DNA from: Lysobacter arvi
GTDB lineage: Bacteria > Pseudomonadota > Gammaproteobacteria > Xanthomonadales > Xanthomonadaceae
Direction: 5' to 3'
NCBI GenBank assembly: GCA_031216755.1
Contig: JARUHG010000001.1
Coordinates: 1,364,001-1,428,000 of the forward strand
Length of the DNA: 64,000 nt
Positions 29,410-38,392 of the stretch are shown here, piece by piece (within the stretch, counting starts at the first letter, position 1; the number at the start of each line of letters is the position of its first letter). The notes under the pieces are model-generated. The model was not told the origin of the DNA. It ran no database searches and saw only the letters and a program-made list of their open reading frames with translations. The position numbers and the translations under genes are program-made.

Positions 29410-29629
29410 GGTTCGGTAGTTCCTGTGTTGCCCAGCTGCCGGAATGGCAGGGTAAGCCGGCAAGTATAAGGCACTGATCGGGATGGGGAAACCCCGCCCG
29501 ACCGGCGCCCAACCCCTAGGTCAGGGCCGGTCCGCGCCGCAGGCGTGGATGGGCGGGGTGTGGAGGCGCACTGGTTGGGGCCCAGGGTTTGCCTGACGAC
29601 CCCTCGGAGTTCCGGGCGAAGCCGGAAAC

Positions 29630-30997
29630 TCAGCGGAACGGCATCCCTCCGCGGGCGCCCATCATGCCCTTCATGCCGCGCAGCAAGCCCTTCATGCCGC
29701 CGCCGGCCAGCTTGGACATCATCTTTTCCATCTGCTGGTACTGCTTCATCAGCTTGTTGACGTCGGCCGGGGTCAAGCCGGCGCCCTTGGCGATGCGGGC
29801 GCGGCGCGAGCCGTTCAGCAGGCCCGGGTTGCGACGCTCCTTCTTGGTCATCGAATTGATGATGGCCACCATGCGCGGCACTTCCTTGCCGGTGACCTGG
29901 TTCTTCACCGAGTCCGGGATCTGCCCCATGCCCGGCAACTTGTCCATCAGGCCGTGGATGCCGCCCATGTTCTGCATCTGCTCGAGCTGGTCCTTCATGT
30001 CGTTCAGGTCGAACTTCTTGCCCTTGGCGACCTTCTCGGCGAGCTTCTGCGCCTTGTCCTTGTCGACCTGCTGCTCGACCTGCTCCACCAGCGACAGCAC
30101 GTCGCCCATGTCGAGGATGCGGCTGGCGATGCGGTCCGGATGGAACACGTCCAGGCCGTCGGGCTTCTCGCCCACGCCGATGAACTTGATCGGGCGCTGC
30201 GTGATGTAGCGGACGCTCAGCGCCGCGCCGCCGCGCGCGTCGCCGTCGGTCTTGGTGAGCACGACGCCGGTCAGCGGCAGCGCCTCGCCGAAATGCTTGG
30301 CGGTGACGGCCGCGTCCTGGCCGGTCATCGAGTCCACGACGAACAGCGTCTCGACCGGATTGACCGCGGCGTGCAGCGCCTTGATCTCGGCCATCATCGC
30401 TTCGTCGATGCTGGTGCGGCCGGCGGTATCGACCAGCAGCACGTCGACGAAGGACTTCTTCGCGTCGTCGATGGCGGCGCGCACGATCGCTTCGGGCTTC
30501 TGGTCCGCGCTCGACGGGAAGAACAGCACGTCGACCTGCTGCGCGAGCGTCTTGAGCTGCTCGATCGCCGCCGGGCGATACACGTCGGCGGACACCACCA
30601 TCACCTTCTTCTTGCGCTTCTCCTTCAGGTGCTTGGCGAGCTTGCCGACGGTGGTCGTCTTGCCCGCACCCTGCAGGCCGGCCATCAGGATGACCGCCGG
30701 CGCCGGCACGTTGAGGTTCAGGTCGGCGGCCTGCGAACCCATGACCGCGGTCATTTCATCGCGCACGACCTTGATCAGCGCCTGGCCGGGCGTGAGCGAC
30801 TTGAGCACTTCCTGGCCGACCGCGCGCACCTTGATGCGCTCGATCAGCGCCTGCACGACCGGCAATGCGACGTCGGCTTCCAGCAGCGCGATGCGCACCT
30901 CGCGCAGCGACTCGCGGATGTTTTCCTCGGTCAGGCGGCCACGGCCGCGCAGGCGCTCGATGGTGCCGGAAAGGCGCTGGGTCAGGGATTCGAACAT
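29630..30997 (-). CDS. ffh: Signal recognition particle protein Ffh
   Basis: A 455-residue SRP54 homologue that binds signal sequences and 4.5S RNA and targets membrane proteins. The N domain starts MFESLTQRLSGTIERLRG; G motifs are GLQGAGKTTT, DTAGR and TKTDGDARGG; the C-terminal M domain is methionine-rich (MKGLLRGMKGMMGARGGMPFR). It is upstream of rpsP and divergent from ypjD, the same neighbourhood as in E. coli. A weak hairpin follows the stop near 29610-29628. Confidence 0.98.
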   Translation of the reverse strand: MFESLTQRLSGTIERLRGRGRLTEENIRESLREVRIALLEADVALPVVQALIERIKVRAVGQEVLKSLTPGQALIKVVRDEMTAVMGSQAADLNLNVPAPAVILMAGLQGAGKTTTVGKLAKHLKEKRKKKVMVVSADVYRPAAIEQLKTLAQQVDVLFFPSSADQKPEAIVRAAIDDAKKSFVDVLLVDTAGRTSIDEAMMAEIKALHAAVNPVETLFVVDSMTGQDAAVTAKHFGEALPLTGVVLTKTDGDARGGAALSVRYITQRPIKFIGVGEKPDGLDVFHPDRIASRILDMGDVLSLVEQVEQQVDKDKAQKLAEKVAKGKKFDLNDMKDQLEQMQNMGGIHGLMDKLPGMGQIPDSVKNQVTGKEVPRMVAIINSMTKKERRNPGLLNGSRRARIAKGAGLTPADVNKLMKQYQQMEKMMSKLAGGGMKGLLRGMKGMMGARGGMPFR

Positions 30998-31116
30998 GCG
31001 GACGCGACCTGGTCGGAAGCAGAAAACGGGCCGCGAAGTATAGCCCTTCGGCAAGTGCGACCCCGTGCGCAACCGGCGCCGTTCGGTTCGTCTCGCCGCT
31101 GTGCGACACTGCGGCG

Positions 31117-31971
31117 ATGACAATCGTTCTCATCGCCATCGCCCTGTACCTGATCGCGACCGCCCTGCTCGTCGGCGGTGTGCGACAGGAACCGACCCGT
31201 CCCCCGCGCCTGTGGCTGGTGCCGGCCGTGGGCGGCGTGCTGCTGCATGGGCTGGCGCACCTGCTCGCGTGGCGCGCCAGCGGCGGCGCCGACATGCACT
31301 TCTACGCGGCGCTCTCGCTGGTCGGGCTCGGGATGGCCGCGCTGACCGCGCTGGTCGGCGCGGGCGGGCGGATGGCGGCGCTCGGGGTGATCGTCTTCCC
31401 GATCGCCGCGCTTGCGCTGTTCGGTTACCACCGTCACGGGCACGTGCTGGGCGAGCGACTCGACTGGCGCCTGCAACTGCATGCCTGGTTGGCGCTGCTG
31501 GCGTACGCGACGCTTGCGATCGCCGCCCTGTTGGCGGTGATGTCGTGGGCGCAGGAGCGGGCCCTGCGCCGACGCGAATTCCACCGGTGGCTGCGCGCCC
31601 TGCCGCCGCTGGTGGAGCTCGAAACGCTGCTGTTCCGCACCATCGCGGTCGGCTTCGCGCTGCTGACCGCGACCCTGCTGACGGGGCTGCTGTTCGTCGA
31701 GAACCTTCTCGCACAGCACCTGGTCCACAAGACCGTGCTCAGCGTGTTGTCGTGGCTGCTGTTCGGCGGCCTGCTGGCCGGCCGGTGGCGCTATGGCTGG
31801 CGTGGGGCGGTTGCGGTCCGTTGGACGCTTGCGGCGATGGCGCTGCTGATCCTGGCCTTCTTCGGCAGCAAGTTCGTGCTCGAACTGGTGCTCCGCGCCC
31901 AAGCTGAGCCTGTCCGGCCCGCGATTGCCGGCAACGCTACGTTTCACTTGCTGACACAATATTTGCATTGA
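31117..31971 (+). CDS. ypjD: CcsA/YpjD-like inner-membrane protein
   Basis: A 284-residue protein with about eight hydrophobic segments. It resembles the cytochrome c assembly CcsA/ResC family, with histidines in LLHGLAHLLAW, LQLHAWLALLAY and LAQHLVHKTVLSVLSWLLFGGLLAGRWRYGWRG split over membrane segments. It is divergent from ffh, exactly where ypjD stands in E. coli. In that family the YpjD branch is not a proven cytochrome assembly factor, so the function is uncertain. The stop codon lies inside the emrR operator palindrome. Confidence 0.85.
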   Translation: MTIVLIAIALYLIATALLVGGVRQEPTRPPRLWLVPAVGGVLLHGLAHLLAWRASGGADMHFYAALSLVGLGMAALTALVGAGGRMAALGVIVFPIAALALFGYHRHGHVLGERLDWRLQLHAWLALLAYATLAIAALLAVMSWAQERALRRREFHRWLRALPPLVELETLLFRTIAVGFALLTATLLTGLLFVENLLAQHLVHKTVLSVLSWLLFGGLLAGRWRYGWRGAVAVRWTLAAMALLILAFFGSKFVLELVLRAQAEPVRPAIAGNATFHLLTQYLH

Positions 31972-31980
31972 CAAATATTG
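31957..31980 (+). promoter_or_regulatory. Operator-like palindrome before emrR
   Basis: CAATATTTG (31957-31965) and CAAATATTG (31972-31980) form a perfect 9-bp inverted repeat with 6 bases between. It is strikingly AT-rich for this genome and lies 15 bases before the emrR start, overlapping the ypjD stop. This is the typical form and place of a MarR-family autoregulatory site. Confidence 0.75.
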
Positions 31981-31994
31981 CCTGGGCGAACAAG

Positions 31995-32462
31995 ATGCGC
32001 GGCATGTCCGCATCCGGTTCCCCAGCCTCCTGCAGCGGTTCCACGCTTGGCCTGCTCTTCCGGCAGGTCCGCGACGCCATGTGGGCGCGCATGGAGCACG
32101 AACTGGCCGCGGCCGGGCACGAGCTCACCTTCAGCCAGTACATCGCGCTGAAGAAGCTGTCCGACGGGCCACACGGCGTCACCGATCTGGCCCGCGCCGC
32201 CGAGCTCAACCCCGGAGCGATGACCCGCCTGCTCGACAAACTCGAGGCACGCGGGCTGGTGGCGCGCGAAGCCGATCCGGCCGACCGCCGTGCGGTGAAC
32301 ATCCAGCTCACCGACGCCGGCCGCGCGATGTGGCTGGACGTGAACCAGTGCGGGCAGCGCGTCCGCGAGCGCGCCATGCACGGCATGAGCGGCGCCGAAC
32401 GCGAACAGCTCACGCGGATGCTCGAGCAGGTCCGCGACAACCTTTCCTTCTCCGACACCTGA
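31995..32462 (+). CDS. emrR: MarR-family repressor of the efflux operon
   Basis: A 155-residue winged-helix regulator. STLGLLFRQVRDAMWARMEHEL forms the dimer helices; GVTDLARAAELNPGAMTRLLDKLEARGLV is the recognition helix-turn-helix; READPADRRAVNIQLTDAGRAM is the wing. It is the first gene of a four-gene cluster with an outer-membrane factor, a membrane-fusion protein and an MFS pump, like EmrR-EmrCAB of Stenotrophomonas. The TTG at 31968 lies inside the palindrome, so ATG 31995 (or 32004) is the likelier start. The ligand is unknown; such proteins often sense phenolic or hydrophobic drugs. Confidence 0.9.
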   Translation: MRGMSASGSPASCSGSTLGLLFRQVRDAMWARMEHELAAAGHELTFSQYIALKKLSDGPHGVTDLARAAELNPGAMTRLLDKLEARGLVAREADPADRRAVNIQLTDAGRAMWLDVNQCGQRVRERAMHGMSGAEREQLTRMLEQVRDNLSFSDT

Positions 32463-32464
32463 CC

Positions 32465-33976
32465 ATGGCCCTTCCCCCTCCTCGCCCGCTCCGCGGGCTG
32501 AAGCCCGTGTTTCCGAAGGCCGCCTCCTCGCTGGCGATCGCCCTGGCAAGCGCGCTGGTCCTGGCCGGTTGCGCGAGTTCGCGCGGCCTGGCGCCCGAGG
32601 GCCGCCCGCTCGACGCCGACACCCTGCAGACGCAGCGTTCGCTCGCCGGCGCCGACGTCTCCGCGGCCGCGTTTCCCACGCAGGACTGGTGGACCTCGCT
32701 TGGCGATGCCCAGCTCGACGCACTGATCGACGAAGCCCTCCAGGGCACGCCGAGCCTTGCCGCAGCCGACGCGCGCGTGCGCCAGGCCGTCGCGCAGGCC
32801 GGCCTCGCCGATGCCGAGCGCAAGCCGACGCTCGGCGCGAGCGCGCAGTACTCCGGCCTCCAGTTGCCCGAGACCGTCGCGCCGGAACCGCTGGGCGGCT
32901 CGTACCAGGGCGTCGGACTGCTGGGCCTGAACTTCAAGTACACGTTCGATCTGTGGGGCGGCGAACGGGCCAAGTGGCAGGCGGCGCTCGGCCAGGCGCG
33001 CGCGGCGGAAGTGGACGCGCAGGCCGCGCGGCTTACGTTGTCATCGAGCATCGCCCGCACCTACGTCGCACTGGCGCAGGCATTCGACGCGAACGACGTG
33101 GCAAAAGCCGATTTCGACCGCGCCAAGGGCTTGCTCGAACTCGGTCGCCAGCGCGTCGCCGCCGGGCTCGACAACCAGTTGCAGATCCGTAACGCGGAAA
33201 GCGCGGTGGCCAGCGCGCAGCAGCAGATACAGGCCAGCGAGCACGAGATCGAGGTGACGCGCAATGCGCTTGCCGCGCTGCTGGGCAAGGGCCCCGACCG
33301 CGGCCGCGACATCGCGCGTCCGACCGTCCTGCAGGCATCCACGCCCACGCTGCCGTCGGTGCTTCCGAGCGAACTGCTCGGCCACCGTCCCGACGTGGTC
33401 GCGGCGCGCTGGCGCGTGGAAGCCGCGCAGCACGGCATCAAGGCCAGCAAGGCGGCGTTCTATCCGACGATCAACCTGAGCGCGATGGCCGGGCTGGCCG
33501 CCGGCAACCTCGGCGACCTGTTCGGCAGCGATGCCCTCCTGCTGCAGGGCGGACCGGCGATCAGCCTGCCGATCTTCGACGGCGGCCGCCTGCGCAACAA
33601 CCTCGCCGGCAGCGACGCGACGTACGACCTCGCAGTGGCCAACTACAACCAGTCGCTGGTGGCCGCGTTGCGCGAAGTCGCCGATGCCGTGCATGCGGCG
33701 CGCTCGCTCGATGCGCAGATCGCCTCGGCGACCCAGGCCCGCGACGCCGCGCGCAGTGCGTGGGACATCGCCACGCAGCGCTACAAGGCGGGCCTGGGCA
33801 CGCAGCTCGACGTGCTCGCCGCACAGCGGCCGCTGCTCGACAGCGACCGACAGCTGACGGTGCTGCGCGCGCAGCGCCTGGCCGCTTCCATCGACCTGGA
33901 CCGCGCGCTCGGCGGCGGTCTGGTCCTGACGTCTCCCGCACCTTCCGAATCCGACATCGCCAAGGCCACGCCATGA
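32465..33976 (+). CDS. emrC: Outer-membrane factor lipoprotein of RND/MFS efflux (NodT/OprM family)
   Basis: A 503-residue TolC-type channel. A signal peptide ends in the lipobox LAGC (about residue 36), so the mature protein would be a lipoprotein. It has two TolC repeats with long helical segments, QDWWTSLGD near the N-terminus, LLGHRPDVVAARWRVEAA and YKAGLGTQLDVLAAQ. The start is 2 bases after the emrR stop, and the stop overlaps the emrA start (ATGA), so translation is coupled. It would complete a tripartite pump through the outer membrane. Confidence 0.94.
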   Translation: MALPPPRPLRGLKPVFPKAASSLAIALASALVLAGCASSRGLAPEGRPLDADTLQTQRSLAGADVSAAAFPTQDWWTSLGDAQLDALIDEALQGTPSLAAADARVRQAVAQAGLADAERKPTLGASAQYSGLQLPETVAPEPLGGSYQGVGLLGLNFKYTFDLWGGERAKWQAALGQARAAEVDAQAARLTLSSSIARTYVALAQAFDANDVAKADFDRAKGLLELGRQRVAAGLDNQLQIRNAESAVASAQQQIQASEHEIEVTRNALAALLGKGPDRGRDIARPTVLQASTPTLPSVLPSELLGHRPDVVAARWRVEAAQHGIKASKAAFYPTINLSAMAGLAAGNLGDLFGSDALLLQGGPAISLPIFDGGRLRNNLAGSDATYDLAVANYNQSLVAALREVADAVHAARSLDAQIASATQARDAARSAWDIATQRYKAGLGTQLDVLAAQRPLLDSDRQLTVLRAQRLAASIDLDRALGGGLVLTSPAPSESDIAKATP

Positions 33977-35178
33977 CCACCGAACCCAATCCGAACGCGA
34001 ATGCGAAGGCCGCGGCAACGTCCGCGCCGCAGTCCAACGGCAAGCGCAAGAAGGCGCTGACGATCCTCGCCGCCGTGGCGGTGCTGGCCGGCGTCGGCTG
34101 GACGGCGTACTACCTGCTGGTCTCGCGTTTCCACGAAGACACCGACGACGCCTACGTCCAGGGCAACGTCGTCAGCATCGTCCCGCAGACGCAGGGCACG
34201 GTGGTGAGCATCGACGCCGACGACGGCATGAAGGTCGAGGCCGGCCAGCCGCTGGTGCATCTGGACCCCAACGACGCGCAGGTCGCCTACGACCAGGCGG
34301 TCGCGAACCTCGCCAACACGGTGCGCCAGGTGCGCGGCCTGTACAGCGCGGTCGATGCCGGCGCGGCCGATCTCGCCGCGCGGCAAGCGCAGGTGGCGCG
34401 CGCACGCGCCGACCTGAAGCGCCGCGAAGGCCTGGTCGGCAACGGCGCGGTGTCGGCCGAGGAGCTGGCGCATGCGCGCAACGAACTGGCGGTGCTCGAA
34501 GCCGGGCTCCGCGCCTCGAGCGGCAACCTGTCGCGCAATCGCGCGCTGGTCGATGCGACGGACGTCGGGACGCAGCCGCAGGTCGCCGCCGCGGCGTCGC
34601 AACTGCGGCAGGCCTACCTGAACCTGCAGCGCACCGCGATCGTCGCGCCGGTGTCGGGTTACATCGCCAAGCGTCAGGTGCAGCTGGGCCAGCGCGTGCA
34701 GCCGGGCGTGACGCTGATGACGATCGTTCCGCTGGAGCAGCTGTGGATCGAGGCGAACTTCAAGGAAACGCAATTGGCGAAGATGCGCATCGGCCAGCCG
34801 GTGAAGGTGCATGCCGATCTGTACGGCGGCGACGTCGAATACGACGGCAAGGTCGCCGCGCTCGGCATGGGCACGGGCAGCGCGTTCTCGCTGCTGCCGG
34901 CGCAGAACGCCAGCGGCAACTGGATCAAGATCGTGCAGCGTGTTCCGGTCCGCATCGAAGTCGAGCCGAAGCAACTCGCCGAACACCCGCTGCGCCTGGG
35001 GCTGAGCATGGCCGTGGACGTCACCGTGCGCGACCAGCAAGGGCCCGTGCTCGCCGCGCCGCGCAAGGACGACAAGCCGCTGTTCACCACGGCCGCGTAC
35101 GAGAAGCAGCTCAACGATGCGAACGCGCTGATCGACAAGGTCATCCGCGAGAACCTGCCGGGCACGCGCCACGGCTGA
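33973..35178 (+). CDS. emrA: Membrane-fusion protein EmrA (HlyD family)
   Basis: A 401-residue periplasmic adaptor. One N-terminal membrane segment (about 28-48) is followed by EDTDDAYVQGNVVSIVPQTQG and a lipoyl half, a coiled-coil hairpin, then APVSGYIAKRQVQLGQRV and a beta-barrel segment IEANFKETQLAKMRIGQPVKV. It would bridge EmrB and EmrC. It overlaps emrC by 4 bases. A Pro/Asn-rich N-terminal stretch of 25 residues lies in the cytoplasm. Confidence 0.95.
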   Translation: MTTEPNPNANAKAAATSAPQSNGKRKKALTILAAVAVLAGVGWTAYYLLVSRFHEDTDDAYVQGNVVSIVPQTQGTVVSIDADDGMKVEAGQPLVHLDPNDAQVAYDQAVANLANTVRQVRGLYSAVDAGAADLAARQAQVARARADLKRREGLVGNGAVSAEELAHARNELAVLEAGLRASSGNLSRNRALVDATDVGTQPQVAAAASQLRQAYLNLQRTAIVAPVSGYIAKRQVQLGQRVQPGVTLMTIVPLEQLWIEANFKETQLAKMRIGQPVKVHADLYGGDVEYDGKVAALGMGTGSAFSLLPAQNASGNWIKIVQRVPVRIEVEPKQLAEHPLRLGLSMAVDVTVRDQQGPVLAAPRKDDKPLFTTAAYEKQLNDANALIDKVIRENLPGTRHG

Positions 35179-35245
35179 TGCGCGCGTGCCGCGCCGGACG
35201 AACCCGACGCGGCGCCGCTCACGCTTCAAACTTTTCACGTCTTTG

Positions 35246-35327
35246 CCGTCATCCCCGCGGAAGCGGGGGCCTGCCGACCGATCCCTCCCCCGAACGTCGC
35301 AGGATTCCCGTATCGCGGGAATGACGG
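35246..35327. repeat. REP-like inverted-repeat element between emrA and emrB
   Basis: CCGTCATCCCCGCGGAAGCGGGGG at the left and ATTCCCGTATCGCGGGAATGACGG at the right each form a small hairpin and are together an inverted pair (CCGTCAT...ATGACGG). The GTCATCCCCGCG-AAGCGGGG form is a well-known intergenic repeat class in Xanthomonadaceae. It lies inside the emr operon gap, where it could weaken or tune emrB expression. Confidence 0.8.
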
Positions 35328-35376
35328 CCCTTCTTCCCCGACGCATCGCCGTGCGTCGCACACCTGAAACGACGCC

Positions 35377-36966
35377 ATGTCCACCATCGCGCAACAGGAA
35401 GAGGAAATGGGACTTCCGGTCACGCCGGAGCCGCCCAAGGCCGCCTTCCGTCCGCCCAACATCGCGTTGACGACCGTCGGCCTCGCGCTGGCGTCGTTCA
35501 TGCAGGTGCTCGACACCACCATCGCCAACGTGTCGTTGCCGACCATTTCCGGCAACCTCGGCGCGAGCGCGAACCAGGCGACGTGGGTCATCACGTCCTT
35601 TGCCGTGAGCAACGCGATCGCGCTGCCGCTGACGGGCTTCCTCACGCGCCGCTATGGCGAACGCAAGCTGTTCACGTGGGCGACGCTCGCGTTCGTGATC
35701 GCGTCGCTGCTGTGCGGGCTGGCCAACTCGATGGGGCTGCTCGTCGCGGCGCGCGCGCTGCAGGGCTTCGTCGCCGGCCCGATGTATCCGGTCACGCAGG
35801 CGCTGCTGATCTCGATCTATCCACCGCATAAACGCGGACAGGCGATCGCCCTGCTGGCGATGGTGACGGTCGTGGCGCCGATCGCCGGCCCGATCCTCGG
35901 CGGCTGGATCACCGACAACTACAGCTGGGAGTGGATCTTCTTCATCAACGTGCCCATCGGCATCTTCTCCAGCATCGTCGTCGGACGGCAGCTCAAGGGC
36001 CGTCCGGAGCGCCTGGAAAAGCCCAAGATGGACTACATCGGCCTGGCGACGCTGGTGCTGGGCGTGGGCGCGTTGCAGATCATGCTCGACCTGGGCAACG
36101 ACGAGGACTGGTTCAACTCCACCAAGATCGTGTGGCTCACCATCGTGGCGGTGATCGCGCTGGCGGTGTTCGTGATCTGGGAACTCACCGAGAAGGACCC
36201 GATCGTCAACCTGCGTTTGTTCCGCCACCGAAACTTCGCCAGCGGCACGGCCGCGATGGTGATGGCGTACTCGGCGTTCTTCAGCGTGGGCCTGCTGGTG
36301 CCGCTCTGGCTGCAGCGCAACCTGGGCTACACGCCGATCTGGGCCGGCTTCGCGAGCGCGCCGATCGGCATCCTTCCCGTGCTGCTGACGCCGCTGGTGG
36401 GCAAGTACGCGTCCAAGTTCGATCTGCGCATGCTCGCGACCTTCGCCTTCGTGGTGATGGCCGGCACGAGCTTCTACCGCTCCGGTTTCAACCTCGACGT
36501 GGACTTCGCACGCGTGGCCGAGGTGCAGTTGTGGCAGGGCCTGGGCGTGGCGCTGTTCTTCATGCCGGTGCTGACGATATTGCTGTCGGACCTGGAGCCG
36601 CACGAGATCGCGGCGGGCTCGGGCCTGGCGACATTCGTGCGAACGCTCGGCGGCAGCTTCGCGGCATCGCTGACGACGTGGGCCTGGAACCAGCGCAGCA
36701 CCATCCATCATGCGCGCCTGACCGAAAACATCAGCGCCTACGATCCGGCGATGCAGCAGACCGTGACCTCGCTCGGCCAGGGCGACCTGCAGCGCGGCGC
36801 CGTGGTGATGAACCAGATGATCTCGCAGCAGGCCGTGCAGATCGGCTTCAACGAGATCTTCCACCTGCTGGGCATCCTGTTCCTGGTGGTGATCGCGTTC
36901 GTGTGGTTCGCCAAGCCGCCGTTCGCGGCGAAGGCCGGCGGCGGCGCGGCGGCCGGCGGCCACTGA
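35377..36966 (+). CDS. emrB: Drug:proton MFS antiporter EmrB (DHA2, 14 segments)
   Basis: A 529-residue transporter with about 14 hydrophobic segments. LASFMQVLDTTIANVSLP is the DHA2 segment-1 motif; GFLTRRYGERKLF is the loop 2-3 motif; PIAGPILGGWITDNYSWEWIFFINVP is motif C and following. It should expel hydrophobic compounds through EmrA-EmrC. A gap of 198 bases containing a REP-like repeat separates it from emrA, larger than elsewhere in the operon. A glycine/alanine-rich tail ends the protein. Confidence 0.95.
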   Translation: MSTIAQQEEEMGLPVTPEPPKAAFRPPNIALTTVGLALASFMQVLDTTIANVSLPTISGNLGASANQATWVITSFAVSNAIALPLTGFLTRRYGERKLFTWATLAFVIASLLCGLANSMGLLVAARALQGFVAGPMYPVTQALLISIYPPHKRGQAIALLAMVTVVAPIAGPILGGWITDNYSWEWIFFINVPIGIFSSIVVGRQLKGRPERLEKPKMDYIGLATLVLGVGALQIMLDLGNDEDWFNSTKIVWLTIVAVIALAVFVIWELTEKDPIVNLRLFRHRNFASGTAAMVMAYSAFFSVGLLVPLWLQRNLGYTPIWAGFASAPIGILPVLLTPLVGKYASKFDLRMLATFAFVVMAGTSFYRSGFNLDVDFARVAEVQLWQGLGVALFFMPVLTILLSDLEPHEIAAGSGLATFVRTLGGSFAASLTTWAWNQRSTIHHARLTENISAYDPAMQQTVTSLGQGDLQRGAVVMNQMISQQAVQIGFNEIFHLLGILFLVVIAFVWFAKPPFAAKAGGGAAAGGH

Positions 36967-37031
36967 CGGCGCTCGGCCGAAGCCCGCGGCCCACTGCGTT
37001 GTAACGGACATCGGACCTCCTGCCGCCCCCG

Positions 37032-37883
37032 ATGGCCCACTACGTCCTCACCCTCTCCTGCCCGGACCGTCCGGGCATCGTCAACGCGGTCACCGGCCAC
37101 CTGCTGCGCCACGAGGGCAACATCCTCGAAGCGCAGCAGTACAACGACCGCGAAACCGACCGCTTCTTCATGCGCACGGTGTTCTCGCTCGCGACCGGAT
37201 CGCTGCCGCAGGCGCGCGACGGATTCGGCGCGCTCGCCGGTGCCTTCGGCATGGACTGGTCGTTGCGCGATCGCGGCGAACCGCGCCGGGTGATGCTGCT
37301 GGCATCCAAGTTCGACCACTGCCTTGCCGACGTGCTGTACCGATGGCGCATCGGCGAGCTGCCGATGGCGATCACCGCCGTGGTCGCCAACCACCCGCGC
37401 GAGACCTACCGCCATCTGGATTTCGACGGCATCCCCTTCCATTTCCTCCCGGTGGAAAAGGGCCGCAAGCACGAGCAGGAAGCCGCGCTGGCCGCCTTGA
37501 TCCACGCAACGGGCACCGAACTCGTCGTGCTCGCGCGCTACATGCAGGTGCTGTCGGCGGATCTGGCGCGCACGCTGGCCGGACGTTGCATCAACATCCA
37601 CCACTCCTTCCTGCCCGGCTTCAAGGGCGCGCGCCCGTACCACCAGGCCCACGCGCGCGGGGTGAAGCTGATCGGCGCCACGGCGCACTTCGTCACCGCC
37701 GATCTGGACGAAGGCCCGATCATCGAGCAGGACACGCAACGCGTCAGCCACCACGACACGCCCGACGACCTCGTCCGCATCGGCCGCGACATCGAGCGCC
37801 GCGTGCTCGCGCAGGCGCTGCGCTACTGGCTCGACGACCGCATCCTGCTCAACGGCCATCGCACGGTCGTGTTCGCGGTGTGA
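37032..37883 (+). CDS. purU: Formyltetrahydrofolate deformylase
   Basis: A 283-residue enzyme that hydrolyses 10-formyltetrahydrofolate to formate and tetrahydrofolate, supplying formate to PurT and balancing one-carbon units. The N-terminal ACT domain ([21 protein letters not shown]) is followed by the formyltransferase-like fold with [22 protein letters not shown] and the catalytic [27 protein letters not shown] region. Full length. It follows emrB by 65 bases but is functionally unrelated. Confidence 0.96.
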   Translation: MAHYVLTLSCPDRPGIVNAVTGHLLRHEGNILEAQQYNDRETDRFFMRTVFSLATGSLPQARDGFGALAGAFGMDWSLRDRGEPRRVMLLASKFDHCLADVLYRWRIGELPMAITAVVANHPRETYRHLDFDGIPFHFLPVEKGRKHEQEAALAALIHATGTELVVLARYMQVLSADLARTLAGRCINIHHSFLPGFKGARPYHQAHARGVKLIGATAHFVTADLDEGPIIEQDTQRVSHHDTPDDLVRIGRDIERRVLAQALRYWLDDRILLNGHRTVVFAV

Positions 37884-37888
37884 ACTGA

Positions 37889-38380
37889 ATGCGCATTCGC
37901 CGCGCACACACATGCGCTGCGTATCGTGCGCCCATGGGCGCCGCGCGATGGGTCATCGTGATCTGGTTGGGAACCGTCCTGGTTTCGACGCTACTGGTCG
38001 GCTGGGTCGTGCTCTGGCATCGCCTGCTGCTGCAGCGCGATGCGATGCGACTGCAGGCGGCGTTCGATGCGCTCTCGTTCCCGACCCCCGCCGGGCCGGT
38101 CATGGGCGAGTCGCTCACCGTGGTGAAGATCGCCTACCAGCTCGACGAGGACGACGCCGACATCCGCTCCCGCTCGGGACCGGCGCATTGGGATTCGCTG
38201 TGGTACGCCGCAGGCCCCGGCCCCAGCTATTTCCTTGCGATCTGCACGTTCGACGCACGCACCGCGGGAACGAGGCCGCACTGGGTCGTGCGCTGCATCG
38301 ACGAAGCGCGCATGCGGGCGGCACTCACCGACGACACGCGCGCGCAGCTGCTGGCCTTCGGTGGCGCGATCGAGGCCTGA
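37889..38380 (+). CDS. Small membrane-anchored protein of unknown function
   Basis: A 163-residue protein (or 148 residues if the ATG at 37934 is used). One hydrophobic segment follows the N-terminus (WVIVIWLGTVLVSTLLVGWVVLW split around residues 21-43). The remainder is soluble, with WDSLWYAAGPGPSYFLAICTF and a C-terminal RAQLLAFGGAIEA. I recognise no family. It starts 5 bases after purU, so it may be co-transcribed, and it converges with radA. Confidence 0.65.
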   Translation: MRIRRAHTCAAYRAPMGAARWVIVIWLGTVLVSTLLVGWVVLWHRLLLQRDAMRLQAAFDALSFPTPAGPVMGESLTVVKIAYQLDEDDADIRSRSGPAHWDSLWYAAGPGPSYFLAICTFDARTAGTRPHWVVRCIDEARMRAALTDDTRAQLLAFGGAIEA

Positions 38381-38392
38381 GCCGGCCCGTGA

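Noticed and set aside
31968-31994. TTG start for emrR at 31968
   Set aside because: It would place the start inside the operator palindrome and add residues without similarity to MarR proteins; ATG 31995 fits better.
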